Origin: Nocardia jejuensis NBRC 103114
GTDB taxonomy: Bacteria; Actinomycetota; Actinomycetes; Mycobacteriales; Mycobacteriaceae
Direction of reading: 5' to 3'
Assembly (NCBI RefSeq): GCF_001613145.1
Contig: NZ_BDBU01000048.1
Span: 58,089-122,088, forward strand
DNA length: 64,000 bases
The position numbers and the translations under genes are program-made. Under the pieces are notes generated by a model, which saw only the letters and a program-made list of their open reading frames with translations, did not search any database and was not told the DNA's origin. Below, piece by piece: positions 18,088 to 26,138 of this stretch; within the stretch, counting starts at the first letter, position 1, and each line of letters begins with the position of its first letter.

Positions 18088-18531
18088 TCAGTCGATCTGC
18101 TCGGCAGCCTGCTGGAACGCCTCGGCCGCGCGGGCGAAGTAGTCGAAGAGCACTTCGCGCTGTTCGGGCGTGTATCCGCCGATGATCTCCCCGATCGACT
18201 GCCGCACCGGGGCCAGCACCCGGCCCAGGTCCGCCGGTTGTGCGATGGGCTCGACGATAACCTTGCGGCGATCGCCCGGATCCGCGGCGCGGCGCACATA
18301 ACCGGCGGCTTCCAGACGGTCGATGAGGCGAGTGGTCGGACCGGTGGTGAGACCGGCGCGCGTGCCCAGCTCCCCCGGCGTCATCGCGCCGCCGAGTTCG
18401 AGGATGTTCAGCGCGTACAGATCCGTCGCACCCAGCCCGACCGCCTTGGCCCCGGCCTGCGCGTGCAGAACCACCGCGCTCAGGTATCGGCGGAACACGT
18501 CGTGACCCTCCGGCCCGGCAGGTGTTGACAC
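18088..18531 (-). CDS. MarR-family transcriptional regulator
   Basis: The product is 147 residues with a central winged helix: recognition helix GLTTGPTTRLIDRLEAAGYV and the wing ADPGDRRKVIVE, which carries the DxRxxxV motif of MarR. The GTG at 18531 follows GGGAG at seven bases. The upstream intergenic region carries two closely spaced inverted repeats that are probably its operator. It is divergent from a SnoaL-like enzyme gene, the likely co-regulated partner. Confidence 0.87.
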   Translation of the reverse strand: MSTPAGPEGHDVFRRYLSAVVLHAQAGAKAVGLGATDLYALNILELGGAMTPGELGTRAGLTTGPTTRLIDRLEAAGYVRRAADPGDRRKVIVEPIAQPADLGRVLAPVRQSIGEIIGGYTPEQREVLFDYFARAAEAFQQAAEQID

Positions 18532-18555
18532 GAATCACTCCCTTCGCTTAATCTC

Positions 18556-18585
18556 TTCTTCAACGAAGAAACTTCTTACAAGAAG
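18556..18585. promoter_or_regulatory. Tandem inverted-repeat operator, MarR type
   Basis: Two perfect inverted repeats lie side by side: TTCTTC-AAC-GAAGAA (18556-18570) and CTTCTT-AC-AAGAAG (18572-18585). A third, imperfect copy follows to about 18606. They sit just upstream of the marR start and within the 256-bp marR/SnoaL divergent region. Confidence 0.6.
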
Positions 18586-18787
18586 AAACATCTTTCAAGC
18601 AGAAGAATAACACGGAAGGCGTATTCCCGATCCCCACCACGCGGCCGGGACCCGCACCGGTGACCGGCGCGAGCGCGGGCATCGCCGACGCCTCCGACCG
18701 CCCACACTTCGCGCCCGGGGAATCTCACCGGGCGAAATCGACAGGTCCGAAACCAGTGGAACCACCCACCCTCGAAGGGGAAACATC

Positions 18788-19231
18788 ATGTACGCCAACG
18801 ATTCCGACACCACCGCCATCCGCAGCCTGATCGAGCGCAGTCGGCAGGCCTGGGGACGGGGCGACGGCGCGGCCTACGGCGCCTGCTTCACCGCCGACGC
18901 CACCGACGTCACCTATGCCGGCACCGTCTACCACGGCGGCGACGAGATCGGCGCGGCCCACCAGGCGCTGTTCGACAGCTTCCTGAAGGGCACCAGCCTG
19001 ACCGTGGAGATCCTGGAGATCCGGCGCTACGGGGCCGACACCGCGATCGTGGTGACGCGTGGCGAATCCGCCAGGGGCGAGGCGAAGAAGCTCGGAAAAC
19101 TGGCCACCTACACGGTGATTCGCGAATCCGGGCAGTGGCTGATCGCGGCGGTGCAGAAGACCCGGCACAAGCCGATCATGGAGGCCATCTCCTTCAAGTT
19201 CCAGCCCGCCACCCGCCCCGCCGTGCACTGA
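18788..19231 (+). CDS. SgcJ/EcaC-family SnoaL-like protein
   Basis: The product is 147 residues with the NTF2-like fold of DUF4440/SgcJ proteins: an N-terminal helix (TAIRSLIERSRQAWGRGDGAAY) then ADATDVTY, and a C-terminal strand ending WLIAAVQKTRH. Members include small enzymes and ligand-binding proteins; the substrate is unknown. The ATG at 18788 follows AAGGGG at eight bases. It is divergent from marR. Confidence 0.78.
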   Translation: MYANDSDTTAIRSLIERSRQAWGRGDGAAYGACFTADATDVTYAGTVYHGGDEIGAAHQALFDSFLKGTSLTVEILEIRRYGADTAIVVTRGESARGEAKKLGKLATYTVIRESGQWLIAAVQKTRHKPIMEAISFKFQPATRPAVH

Positions 19232-19330
19232 GACGGCGAATATTCGCGTCGACTCCCCCCGGCACCGCCGTGATCCCCGCGTCGCCACGGGTTCCGGCAG
19301 TACGGGCACAGCGTGCAATACGCTGCGTGG

Positions 19331-20074
19331 ATGGCCGAATCGACCGGAACCGATGCCTCCGACAGCGACCTACCGCACCCGCACGAGCCACACGACACGA
19401 GCTTGGCTTCCAGGCTGAATTGGTTGCGGGCGGGGGTGCTCGGGGCCAATGACGGGATCGTGTCGACAGCCGGGCTGGTGGTCGGTGTGGCGGCGGCGAG
19501 CACCGAGACCTCGGCGATTCTCACGGCCGGTGTCGCGGGGCTGACCGCCGGGGCGATCTCGATGGCGGTCGGTGAGTATGTGTCGGTGAGCACGCAGCGC
19601 GATTCCGAGCAGGCGCTGCTGGCCAAGGAACGGCGGGAACTGGCCGAGGAACCGGAGTTCGAGCTCGCCGAGCTCACCCAGATCTACCGGGACAAGGGGC
19701 TTTCCGAGGAAACCGCGCGGACGGTGGCGCTGGAGTTGACCGCGCACGATGCGTTCGCCGCGCACGCCGAGGCCGAATTGCGTTTGGACCCAGGGGATCT
19801 CACCAATCCGTGGCATGCGGCGCTGTCGTCGGCGGTGTCGTTCACGCTCGGCGCGCTGCTGCCACTGCTCGCGATTCTGCTGCCGCCGGTGTCGTGGCGC
19901 ATCCCGGTGACATTCGTCGCGGTGCTGGTGGCGCTGGCCGTGACCGGCAGCGTGAGCTCACGGCTCGGCGGCAGCAATCCACGGCGCGCGGTGCTGCGCG
20001 TGGTCGTCGGTGGCGCGCTGGCCATGGCCGTCACCTACGGAATCGGCCAGCTCGCAGGGGTTTCCGGGATCTAG
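19331..20074 (+). CDS. VIT1/CCC1-family iron/manganese transporter
   Basis: The product is 247 residues. A polar His-rich N-terminus (HPHEPHDTS) precedes the VIT1 signature NWLRAGVLGANDGIVSTAGLV; helix 2 carries AGAISMAVGEYVSVSTQRDSE, with the metal-liganding Met and Glu residues. A cytoplasmic helical metal-binding segment follows, rich in Glu (ELAEEPEFELAELTQIYRDKG), then three more helices. The family moves Fe2+ or Mn2+ out of the cytosol. ATG 19331 is preferred over GTG 19313 because TACGCT ends six bases before it (leaderless). The stop overlaps the next, convergent gene by four bases. Confidence 0.9.
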   Translation: MAESTGTDASDSDLPHPHEPHDTSLASRLNWLRAGVLGANDGIVSTAGLVVGVAAASTETSAILTAGVAGLTAGAISMAVGEYVSVSTQRDSEQALLAKERRELAEEPEFELAELTQIYRDKGLSEETARTVALELTAHDAFAAHAEAELRLDPGDLTNPWHAALSSAVSFTLGALLPLLAILLPPVSWRIPVTFVAVLVALAVTGSVSSRLGGSNPRRAVLRVVVGGALAMAVTYGIGQLAGVSGI

Positions 20075-20466
20075 CGCGCGGGCGGGGCCGGTGCGGGCAG
20101 CGGCCGGGGTGCCCGCGGATAGACGTGCGGCGCGACCGGGCCGTCCACCAGGACGGGCGCGTCCACCGGATGTGGTTCGGCGGGCGGCAGCGGAATCACG
20201 ACCGCCGGCGGAATCACGACCGCCGGTGCGGCGGGCGGCAGTGTGACGGCGGGCGGGCCCACCACCACGGACGGCGCGGGGCGCGAGACCCCGCTGGTGC
20301 CAACCGAATCGGAGACGACGGGGTCCGGATCGGCGGAACCGGTCAGGGCTATGCCGATGGCGATCGCCATCGCCATGAGCCCCGAGACGACAGCCACGGC
20401 GGCGACCGCACGCGGATCGATATCGCCCTCGGGGGCGGTCCGATTCTCTTCGACACTGCCGAGCAT
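20071..20466 (-). CDS. Proline-rich single-pass membrane protein
   Basis: The product is 131 residues: a short cytoplasmic acidic N-terminus, one transmembrane helix near 20-43 (VAAVAVVSGLMAMAIAIGIALT), and a Pro/Val/Ala-rich extracytoplasmic tail with no Cys. AGGAGG lies six bases before the ATG. It is encoded 33 bases after a second Pro-rich protein with the same topology, so the two are probably an operon. Function unknown; a cell-envelope spacer role is only a guess. Confidence 0.65.
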   Translation of the reverse strand: MLGSVEENRTAPEGDIDPRAVAAVAVVSGLMAMAIAIGIALTGSADPDPVVSDSVGTSGVSRPAPSVVVGPPAVTLPPAAPAVVIPPAVVIPLPPAEPHPVDAPVLVDGPVAPHVYPRAPRPLPAPAPPAR

Positions 20467-20499
20467 GGCTGTCCTCCTTCGATTTCCGGGAGCGGCACG

Positions 20500-21015
20500 C
20501 TACGGCGCGGGCGGCGGCGGGGGTGGTGGTGGCAGCAGGAACGGCAGGATGGGAGCGAGAATGTCCGGGATGGCCGGCGGCGGCGGGGCGACCGGTTCCG
20601 GCGGAGGCGGAGGCGCTTCGGGGGCGGGTTCGGGCGGTGCGGCGGGTGGCGGCTGATATTGCTGCTGCACGGGGGCCTGCGGAGGGGCTTGCGGTGGGGC
20701 CTGCGGGGCCTCGACCACGGGGGCGGCGGGCTCGGGGGCCGGAGCAGGAGGCGGTGGCGGGGGCAGCGGGGATCCGGCGGTGCTGGTCTGCTTGCGGGTG
20801 CTCGACCCGGGCGTCTGACTGGTGTCGGCGCTGCCGGTCGAGGAGCCGCCGAATCCGTCACGCAGGTCGGAGCCGATCAGGCCGAACACCACCCCGAAGG
20901 ACAGCACCAGCAGGACCACGAGCACCCGGGGTGACATGCCGCCGGGCGTCACTAGACCTGGCGTGTCGTCGTCCTGGGCCGCAGCGGGTTGCTCCCGCAC
21001 TGCAAGGGGTGCCAC
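20500..21015 (-). CDS. Proline-rich single-pass membrane protein
   Basis: The product is 171 residues: about 28 cytoplasmic residues, a transmembrane helix near 29-47 (VLVVLLVLSFGVVFGLIG), a Ser/Thr-rich stretch, then a tail of roughly 90 residues with polyproline runs of six to eight, APPQ-type repeats, and a hydrophobic PDILAPILPFLL just before the end. The GTG at 21015 follows AAGGAG. The tail would cross the peptidoglycan as a polyproline rod. It forms a pair with the downstream Pro-rich gene. Confidence 0.65.
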   Translation of the reverse strand: MAPLAVREQPAAAQDDDTPGLVTPGGMSPRVLVVLLVLSFGVVFGLIGSDLRDGFGGSSTGSADTSQTPGSSTRKQTSTAGSPLPPPPPPAPAPEPAAPVVEAPQAPPQAPPQAPVQQQYQPPPAAPPEPAPEAPPPPPEPVAPPPPAIPDILAPILPFLLPPPPPPPPAP

Positions 21016-21231
21016 CGGGGAACTCCTTCGATCCGAAGCTGGGTGCCGCCGATCCGAAAAGCTCGTCCTTCAGGACGGTACACAGATTTGCTGCGAACCT
21101 GAATGAACTTCACGGAAGGGAAATATTCCAGGTGAGTATCTTTTGATGACAATTGCCAGTTGATTGCTTGGCGCAGGTCACCGATACCCCGGCCGTCGTG
21201 ACGGCCTTCGGATCGAGCGAGTACCGGACGA

Positions 21232-21840
21232 TCAGGAGACCACGAGAAAGTCCTGCGCGCCGGCATCGGTGAGCTCGTAGATTCCGGTGGTGAGCTCCAG
21301 CGCGCGAGCGGTCCGGGCAGCCGCCTCGGCGATCTCGATGCGCGGGGGCTCGGGCAGAGCATCCTGGTAGTAGGTGCCCGGACCGTGAAACTGGCCGTAG
21401 CGCAACACCACTCCACCCGTGGACAGCACCGACTGCTCCAGGAATTGCTTGGCCGCTTCGCCCTCTCCGGTCATGGCCCAGGCCACGCTCTGCGCGACGA
21501 AGCGGGTCGCACCGGCGGCCGCGGCCGCGGCGAGCAGATTGGCGGTGCCCTCGCGCCGGATCCGGGCATTGGCGATCCGGCCCTCGGCGATCTTGGCGGG
21601 GTCGTCCGGGAGGTCGGTGAGCTGGTGCATCACCAGCTCAGGCGCGTAGGCCGTGACGGCGGCGGTCAGGGCCACCGCGTCGAAGGCATCGCAGACCACC
21701 GGTTCGGCGCCCGCGTCCACGAGGAGCGTGGCTTTGCCCCGGGAGCGGGTCATGCCCGCCACCTCGTGTCCCGCCGCGATCAGCAGCGGGACCAGAGCGG
21801 TACCGAGGACACCGGTCGCACCTGCCAGAAAGATACGCAT
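21232..21840 (-). CDS. NAD(P)-dependent epimerase/dehydratase-like (atypical SDR)
   Basis: The product is 202 residues. The N-terminal Rossmann motif GATGVLG near residues 8-14 is followed by an Arg at 32 that suggests NADPH. It is much shorter than the usual 300-residue extended SDR, and no clear YxxxK is seen; the RYGQFHGPGTYY segment is typical of NmrA/epimerase relatives. It starts ten bases after the alcohol dehydrogenase gene and is probably cotranscribed with it. Confidence 0.75.
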   Translation of the reverse strand: MRIFLAGATGVLGTALVPLLIAAGHEVAGMTRSRGKATLLVDAGAEPVVCDAFDAVALTAAVTAYAPELVMHQLTDLPDDPAKIAEGRIANARIRREGTANLLAAAAAAGATRFVAQSVAWAMTGEGEAAKQFLEQSVLSTGGVVLRYGQFHGPGTYYQDALPEPPRIEIAEAAARTARALELTTGIYELTDAGAQDFLVVS

Positions 21841-21850
21841 TTTTCCGACA

Positions 21851-22867
21851 TTAGGGGATGGCGATGACGACCTTGCCGAACGGGTCGCCCTCCTGGAAGT
21901 AGCGCAGGGCCGCCACGGATTCGTGCAGCGGGAAGACCCGGTCGATCACCGGGCGCACCTGATGTTCGGTCATGGTGACGAGCATGGCTTCGAGATCGGC
22001 GCGGCTACCGACCGCGATGCGGCGCAGGGCGGCGTACTTGCCGCCGAGCGGATCACCCGAGGGACGGCCGGCAGGGGCGGGGAACGCGCCGATCAGCGAG
22101 ACCTGGCCGTTGTAGGCCACGCTGGCAAGGGATCTGGGCAGGGTGAGTGGCCCCACCGCATCCACCACGACCTGCACGCCGTCGCCGCCGGTGCGGTCCA
22201 GCACCGCGTGCTCCCAGTCGGGGGTGCGGGTCCGGTCGATCACCTCGTCCGCACCCAGTGCGCGCAGACGCTCGCCCTTGTCGTGCGACGTGATCGAAAT
22301 GACCTGTGCGCCCAGCGCTTTGGCGTGCTGCACCGCGAAGAGCCCGACCGGTCCGGTGCCGACGGTCAGCACCGTGTCACCCGGGCCCACGGCGGCCGGC
22401 TTGGTGACCCCCGCCCAGGCCACGGTCCCCGCGCAGGTCAGGCTCGCCGCCTCCGCATCGGTGAGATAGGCGGGGACGCGCACGACCGACTCCTCCTCGA
22501 GCACGACGTAATCGGCGAGCCAGCCGTCGTGCGTCGCACCGTATTGCTGCGATCCCAGCGTCTGGGTCTGACGGCCGTCGACCCAACCCACGAAATAGGT
22601 CCCGGTGACCCGATCACCGGGCGCGGCACGGGTCACCCCCTCCCCCACCGCGACGACCTCGCCGACCCCGTCCACCAGCGGCACCACCCCGGTTCGCGCG
22701 GTGAGGGGGTAGGTGCCCGCCATCAACATGATGTCCCGGCGGTTCACCGAGGCCGCACGCACGCGCACCAGCACCTGATTCGGCCCGGCCTCGGGGATCT
22801 CCCGCACCCGGGCGCTCAGTCCCGCCAGTCCACGCAGCGGTTCCAGTTGGTAGGCAAGGGTATTCAT
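21851..22867 (-). CDS. Medium-chain alcohol dehydrogenase/quinone reductase-type oxidoreductase
   Basis: The product is 338 residues in the zinc-type MDR superfamily: GroES-like domain (residues 1-150, ASVNRRDIMLMAGTYP and GVGEVVAVGEGV) and a Rossmann domain with VGTGPVG near 170. The catalytic zinc ligands of true alcohol dehydrogenases are not conserved: an Arg-Arg-Asp replaces the first Cys, so this resembles NAD(P)-dependent MDR proteins that reduce enones or quinones. ATG 22867 follows AGGAG by six bases; the longer frame upstream runs into operator sequence. It shares a control region with the divergent XRE gene. Confidence 0.83.
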   Translation of the reverse strand: MNTLAYQLEPLRGLAGLSARVREIPEAGPNQVLVRVRAASVNRRDIMLMAGTYPLTARTGVVPLVDGVGEVVAVGEGVTRAAPGDRVTGTYFVGWVDGRQTQTLGSQQYGATHDGWLADYVVLEEESVVRVPAYLTDAEAASLTCAGTVAWAGVTKPAAVGPGDTVLTVGTGPVGLFAVQHAKALGAQVISITSHDKGERLRALGADEVIDRTRTPDWEHAVLDRTGGDGVQVVVDAVGPLTLPRSLASVAYNGQVSLIGAFPAPAGRPSGDPLGGKYAALRRIAVGSRADLEAMLVTMTEHQVRPVIDRVFPLHESVAALRYFQEGDPFGKVVIAIP

Positions 22868-22962
22868 GATCTGCTCCTGAGAAGTCTTCGACCGATTCCT
22901 CGGCGGGCCCCGGTGTCGGCCGGGTACGGCACCGAGTCTGTTCGGCGGGCGACGGCTCCGCG

Positions 22963-23015
22963 ATTCCCCGCGGGGAATGATCACGAGTTCACGCACGTCA
23001 TACCCTGCGGGGAAT
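22963..23015. promoter_or_regulatory. Paired palindromic operator of the XRE regulator
   Basis: ATTCCCCGCGGGGAAT (22963-22978) is a perfect 16-bp palindrome. ATACCCTGCGGGGAAT (23000-23015) matches it at 14 of 16 positions, 37 bp downstream. They lie between the divergent dehydrogenase and XRE genes, about 40 bases before the XRE start. Confidence 0.65.
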
Positions 23016-23055
23016 CGCGGGGCGGGCGGGACGGCCGCACAGTGGAGGTATGACG

Positions 23056-23847
23056 ATGGCGATGGTGGCGACGGCGAATCCGTTCGCGCAGCAGTTGCGG
23101 CAGTGGCGCGCCATGCGCCGAATCAGTCAGCTGGATCTGGCCATCGCGGCCGAGACGAGTCAGCGGTATCTGAGCTTCCTGGAGCAGGGGCGGTCGCATC
23201 CGGGGCGGACCATGGTGGTGCGGCTGTCCGAATCGCTCGGGCTCTCGCTGCGCGAGCGCAACAGCCTGCTGCTGGCCGCCGGCTATGCTCCGGCATTTCC
23301 CGAATCCGCTTTGGACGCACCGGAACTCGGCCCGGTACGCCACGCGCTCGATACGATCCTCACCGGTCATCTGCCCTATCCGGCGGTGGTGACCCGGCCG
23401 TACGGCGTGCTGGTGGCGGCCAATACCGCGTTCGAGATGCTCACCGAGGGCTCCGCGCCCGAACTGCTCGAGGCGCCGGTCAACGTGCTGCGCCTGGCGC
23501 TGCATCCCGACGGGCTGGCGCGCCGGGTGCTGAATCTGCCGGAGTGGGGCCGCCACATCACCGACAGCCTGCGCAATCGCGCCAATCGCAGCCCCGATCC
23601 GGATCTGAACGAGCTCATCACCGAGTTCGAGAGCTACCTGCCGCAGGCCGATCCCGGGCCGCATCATCTGGGTTTCGCGGTGCCGCTGCGCCTTAGCTGC
23701 CCGAAGGGCGAACTACGGCTGATCACCACGCTCACCTCGTTCGCCACGGCCACCGACATCACGCTCGCCGAGCTGCATCTGGAGGCGTTCCTGCCCGCTG
23801 ACCAGGTCACCGCCGACTATCTGCGCGAGCGCTTCACCGCCGGGTGA
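23056..23847 (+). CDS. XRE-family regulator with MmyB-like ligand domain
   Basis: The product is 263 residues. The N-terminal HTH (residues 8-65) has RRISQLDLAIAAETSQRYLSFLEQGRSHP, the pattern of MmyB-type regulators; residues 95-255 form the MmyB-like PAS-related ligand domain (PYGVLVAANTAFEML). Family members bind small hydrophobic ligands. ATG 23056 is chosen because GGAGG (23044-23048) is seven bases upstream; the ATG at 23050 would be only one base from it. It likely controls itself and the divergent dehydrogenase pair through the paired palindromes. Confidence 0.85.
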   Translation: MAMVATANPFAQQLRQWRAMRRISQLDLAIAAETSQRYLSFLEQGRSHPGRTMVVRLSESLGLSLRERNSLLLAAGYAPAFPESALDAPELGPVRHALDTILTGHLPYPAVVTRPYGVLVAANTAFEMLTEGSAPELLEAPVNVLRLALHPDGLARRVLNLPEWGRHITDSLRNRANRSPDPDLNELITEFESYLPQADPGPHHLGFAVPLRLSCPKGELRLITTLTSFATATDITLAELHLEAFLPADQVTADYLRERFTAG

Positions 23848-23865
23848 GCGCACGATCGCGGCGGT

Positions 23866-23899
23866 GAAGGGCCTCGTTCCGGTCGGAGCGGGGCCCTTC
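23866..23899 (+). terminator. Terminator after the XRE gene
   Basis: GAAGGGCCTCGTTCC and GGAGCGGGGCCCTTC form a 15-bp stem (two wobble pairs) with a GGTC loop, 18 bases after the stop. Confidence 0.75.
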
Positions 23900-23931
23900 G
23901 CATGTGGCCGATTCGCGCTCTTGTGGCCGAA

Positions 23932-23961
23932 TACTCGTAGACGTATATTCGTAGACGAGTA
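23932..23961. promoter_or_regulatory. PadR operator candidate
   Basis: TACTCGT (23932-23938) and ACGAGTA (23955-23961) are perfect inverted arms around a TCGTAGACG direct repeat, immediately upstream of the padR ribosome site. This overlaps the expected promoter and suggests autoregulation. Confidence 0.5.
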
Positions 23962-23973
23962 AGGAGGTGCGCG

Positions 23974-24636
23974 ATGGCCCGCAAACGCAAGGTCGGCAAT
24001 CTGATGGCCCTGGCCGTACTGTCCGCGATCATCACCCAGCCCATGCATCGCTACGAGATCGCTGGACGTATGCGGTCCTGGGGCAAGGAACGCGATATGG
24101 GCATCAAACTGGGTTCGCTGTACACCGTGGTGGACAACCTCACGAAACACGGATTCCTGGAGATCGTCGGCAGCGAACGCGACGGCGCGCGCCCCGAACG
24201 CACCATCTACCGGATCACCGACGCCGGGCGCGAGGAACTCTCGGACTGGACGCGGGAGCTCATCTCCAGCCCCGAACCCGAGCAGCGCCCCTTCCGTGCC
24301 GGACTCTCCGTTCTGTCCGTGCTGCCGCCCGATGACGTCATCGAACTCCTCGGACAGCGAATCGTGGCGCTGGACAACGACATCACCGAATTTCGCGCTC
24401 AAATCGCCGCTCTGACAGGCACATTGCCGCGCCTGTTCATGGTCGAGGACGACTACGAGCTGGCCATGCTGGAAGCCGAGCGCACCTGGGCTCGGGCACT
24501 GCGCGATTCACTGGCCGACGGGAGCTTCCCCGATATCGACGGCTGGCGGAACTGGCATCGCGACGGCGTGTCCCTCGCGGACGTGGTCGCCGAGGTCGAA
24601 GGGGGGCTGACCGAACCGCGATCCCCGCGGGACTGA
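23974..24636 (+). CDS. PadR-family transcriptional regulator
   Basis: The product is 220 residues. The winged helix (residues 5-95) has LGSLYTVVDNLTKHGFLEIV and the wing segment ERTIYRITDAGREEL, diagnostic for PadR; the C-terminal half is the dimerisation helix region (subfamily with DUF4180-like length). AAGGAGG lies six bases upstream, an ideal ribosome site. It precedes an FAD monooxygenase gene on the same strand, separated by a hairpin, and is the likely regulator of it. Confidence 0.87.
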   Translation: MARKRKVGNLMALAVLSAIITQPMHRYEIAGRMRSWGKERDMGIKLGSLYTVVDNLTKHGFLEIVGSERDGARPERTIYRITDAGREELSDWTRELISSPEPEQRPFRAGLSVLSVLPPDDVIELLGQRIVALDNDITEFRAQIAALTGTLPRLFMVEDDYELAMLEAERTWARALRDSLADGSFPDIDGWRNWHRDGVSLADVVAEVEGGLTEPRSPRD

Positions 24637-24669
24637 ACAGAGCGGGGATACACGAACAGAACCGGGCCC

Positions 24670-24697
24670 CGGCGGGGGTGCTGCAACACCACCGCCG
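24670..24697 (+). terminator. Hairpin between padR and the monooxygenase gene
   Basis: CGGCGG...CCGCCG with inner GGGTG/CACC pairing forms a stem around CTGCAA, about 35 bases after the padR stop, suggesting separate transcripts or attenuation. Confidence 0.5.
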
Positions 24698-24835
24698 AAG
24701 CCCGGACACACCTTCTCGAACCGCGCCCGTGCAGGCGAACTCGGCACCGAGTTTGGCAACTACAGGATAACTGGGTTCTCCCCACGCGCGCCGGTTCGGG
24801 TTCATTCGCATCTCGAACATTCAGGGAGACACATC

Positions 24836-26053
24836 ATGTCGACGAAGAACTCGGCACCCATCCGCACCGCGATCGTCATCGGCGGTGGCATCTCGGGCCC
24901 CGTCACTGCCGCCGCGCTCCATCGCGCGGGCATCGAAGCCCGTGTCTACGAGGCATATCCGGGTCCGGCCTACGGAATCGGCTCCAATCTCGCGCTCGCG
25001 CCGAACGGAATGGCGGCGCTCGAGATCGTCGGCGCGGCCGATGCCGTGCGCGCGATGGCAACACCGCTGTCGCACCAGCGCATGTCGGTCGGCAAGAAGA
25101 GCTTCGACCTGCCGGGACTCGTCGATGTCGAACCGCTGCGGCTGGTCGACCGGCCCGACCTGCACCAGGTTCTGCACGACGCCGCCGTCGCCGCCGGGGT
25201 GACCTTCGAATACAACAAGCGCCTGGTCAGTGTCGAGGAGAACTCCGACAGCGTCACGGCGGTCTTCGCGGACGGCAGTACCGCCACCGCGGACGTGCTG
25301 ATCGGTGCGGACGGCATTCGCTCCACGGTGCGCTCGCTGGTGGACCCGGCCGCACCCGGACCGACCTTCCTGCGGCTGCTCGGATTCGGCGCGTACACCG
25401 AGTGCTCGCTGGATCTGCCACCCGGGACGATGGTCTTCGCCTTCGGCAAGGCGGCGTACTACCTGTACTGGTCCATGCCGGACGGACGCATCGCCTGGGG
25501 CGCGAATCTGCCCAGCGAGCAATACCTGTCGCTGACCGAAGCGCGCGCGGTACCCGCACAGGAGTGGCTGCGCACCCTGCGGGATACCTTCGCCGACGAC
25601 GAACCAGGCCGCGAACTGGCGAACAACACCACCGCGGAGGAATTGCAGGTGGTGGGCGCGCTGCACATCATGCCGCCGGTGCCGCACTGGTATCGCGGGC
25701 GGATGGTGCTCACCGGTGATGCCGTCCACGCACCCAGCAATACTTCCGGGCAGGGCGCGTCCATGGCCATCGAGAGCGCGATCGAACTGGCCCGGTGCCT
25801 GCGCGACATCCCGGACCCGGCAACGGCGTTCGCCGCCTACGAGGCGCTGCGCCGCCCCCGGGTGGAGGCGGTCGCGGCCCGGGTGGCACGGATGAACAAC
25901 ACCAAGGCCGCGGGTCCGATCGCCCGCAAGGCCATGGGGCTGATGATGCCGCTCATGTTCAAGGCGATGAAGCCGGAGAAGATGTTCGGGCACGAACAGC
26001 GCTTCCGGATCGACTTCGACGCCGAGGTCCGGCCTGCCGGGGTCAATGTCTGA
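24836..26053 (+). CDS. FAD-dependent aromatic-type monooxygenase (group A)
   Basis: The product is 405 residues in the PHBH-like flavoprotein monooxygenase family: GGGISG near residues 16-21 binds the ADP part of FAD, the DG motif appears as DVLIGADGIRSTVRS near 155, and the second FAD motif GDAVHAPSNTSGQGASMAIE is near 300. Such enzymes hydroxylate or epoxidise aromatic or polyketide-like substrates using NAD(P)H. AGGGAG lies eight bases before the ATG. A strong shared terminator follows. The substrate is unknown. Confidence 0.86.
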   Translation: MSTKNSAPIRTAIVIGGGISGPVTAAALHRAGIEARVYEAYPGPAYGIGSNLALAPNGMAALEIVGAADAVRAMATPLSHQRMSVGKKSFDLPGLVDVEPLRLVDRPDLHQVLHDAAVAAGVTFEYNKRLVSVEENSDSVTAVFADGSTATADVLIGADGIRSTVRSLVDPAAPGPTFLRLLGFGAYTECSLDLPPGTMVFAFGKAAYYLYWSMPDGRIAWGANLPSEQYLSLTEARAVPAQEWLRTLRDTFADDEPGRELANNTTAEELQVVGALHIMPPVPHWYRGRMVLTGDAVHAPSNTSGQGASMAIESAIELARCLRDIPDPATAFAAYEALRRPRVEAVAARVARMNNTKAAGPIARKAMGLMMPLMFKAMKPEKMFGHEQRFRIDFDAEVRPAGVNV

Positions 26054-26090
26054 ACGCGGTCGCCCGAGCTCGCTGATGCTCGCCTGAAAC

Positions 26091-26127
26091 GTTCTCGCTC
26101 CCTGCGGATTTCGCAGGGGGCGAGAAC
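26091..26127. terminator. Bidirectional terminator between convergent genes
   Basis: A 16-bp stem (GTTCTCGCTCCCTGCG with CGCAGGGGGCGAGAAC, one wobble pair) and a five-base loop lie between the monooxygenase stop and the MFS transporter stop. Confidence 0.85.
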
Positions 26128-26138
26128 CCCGGGCAGAC

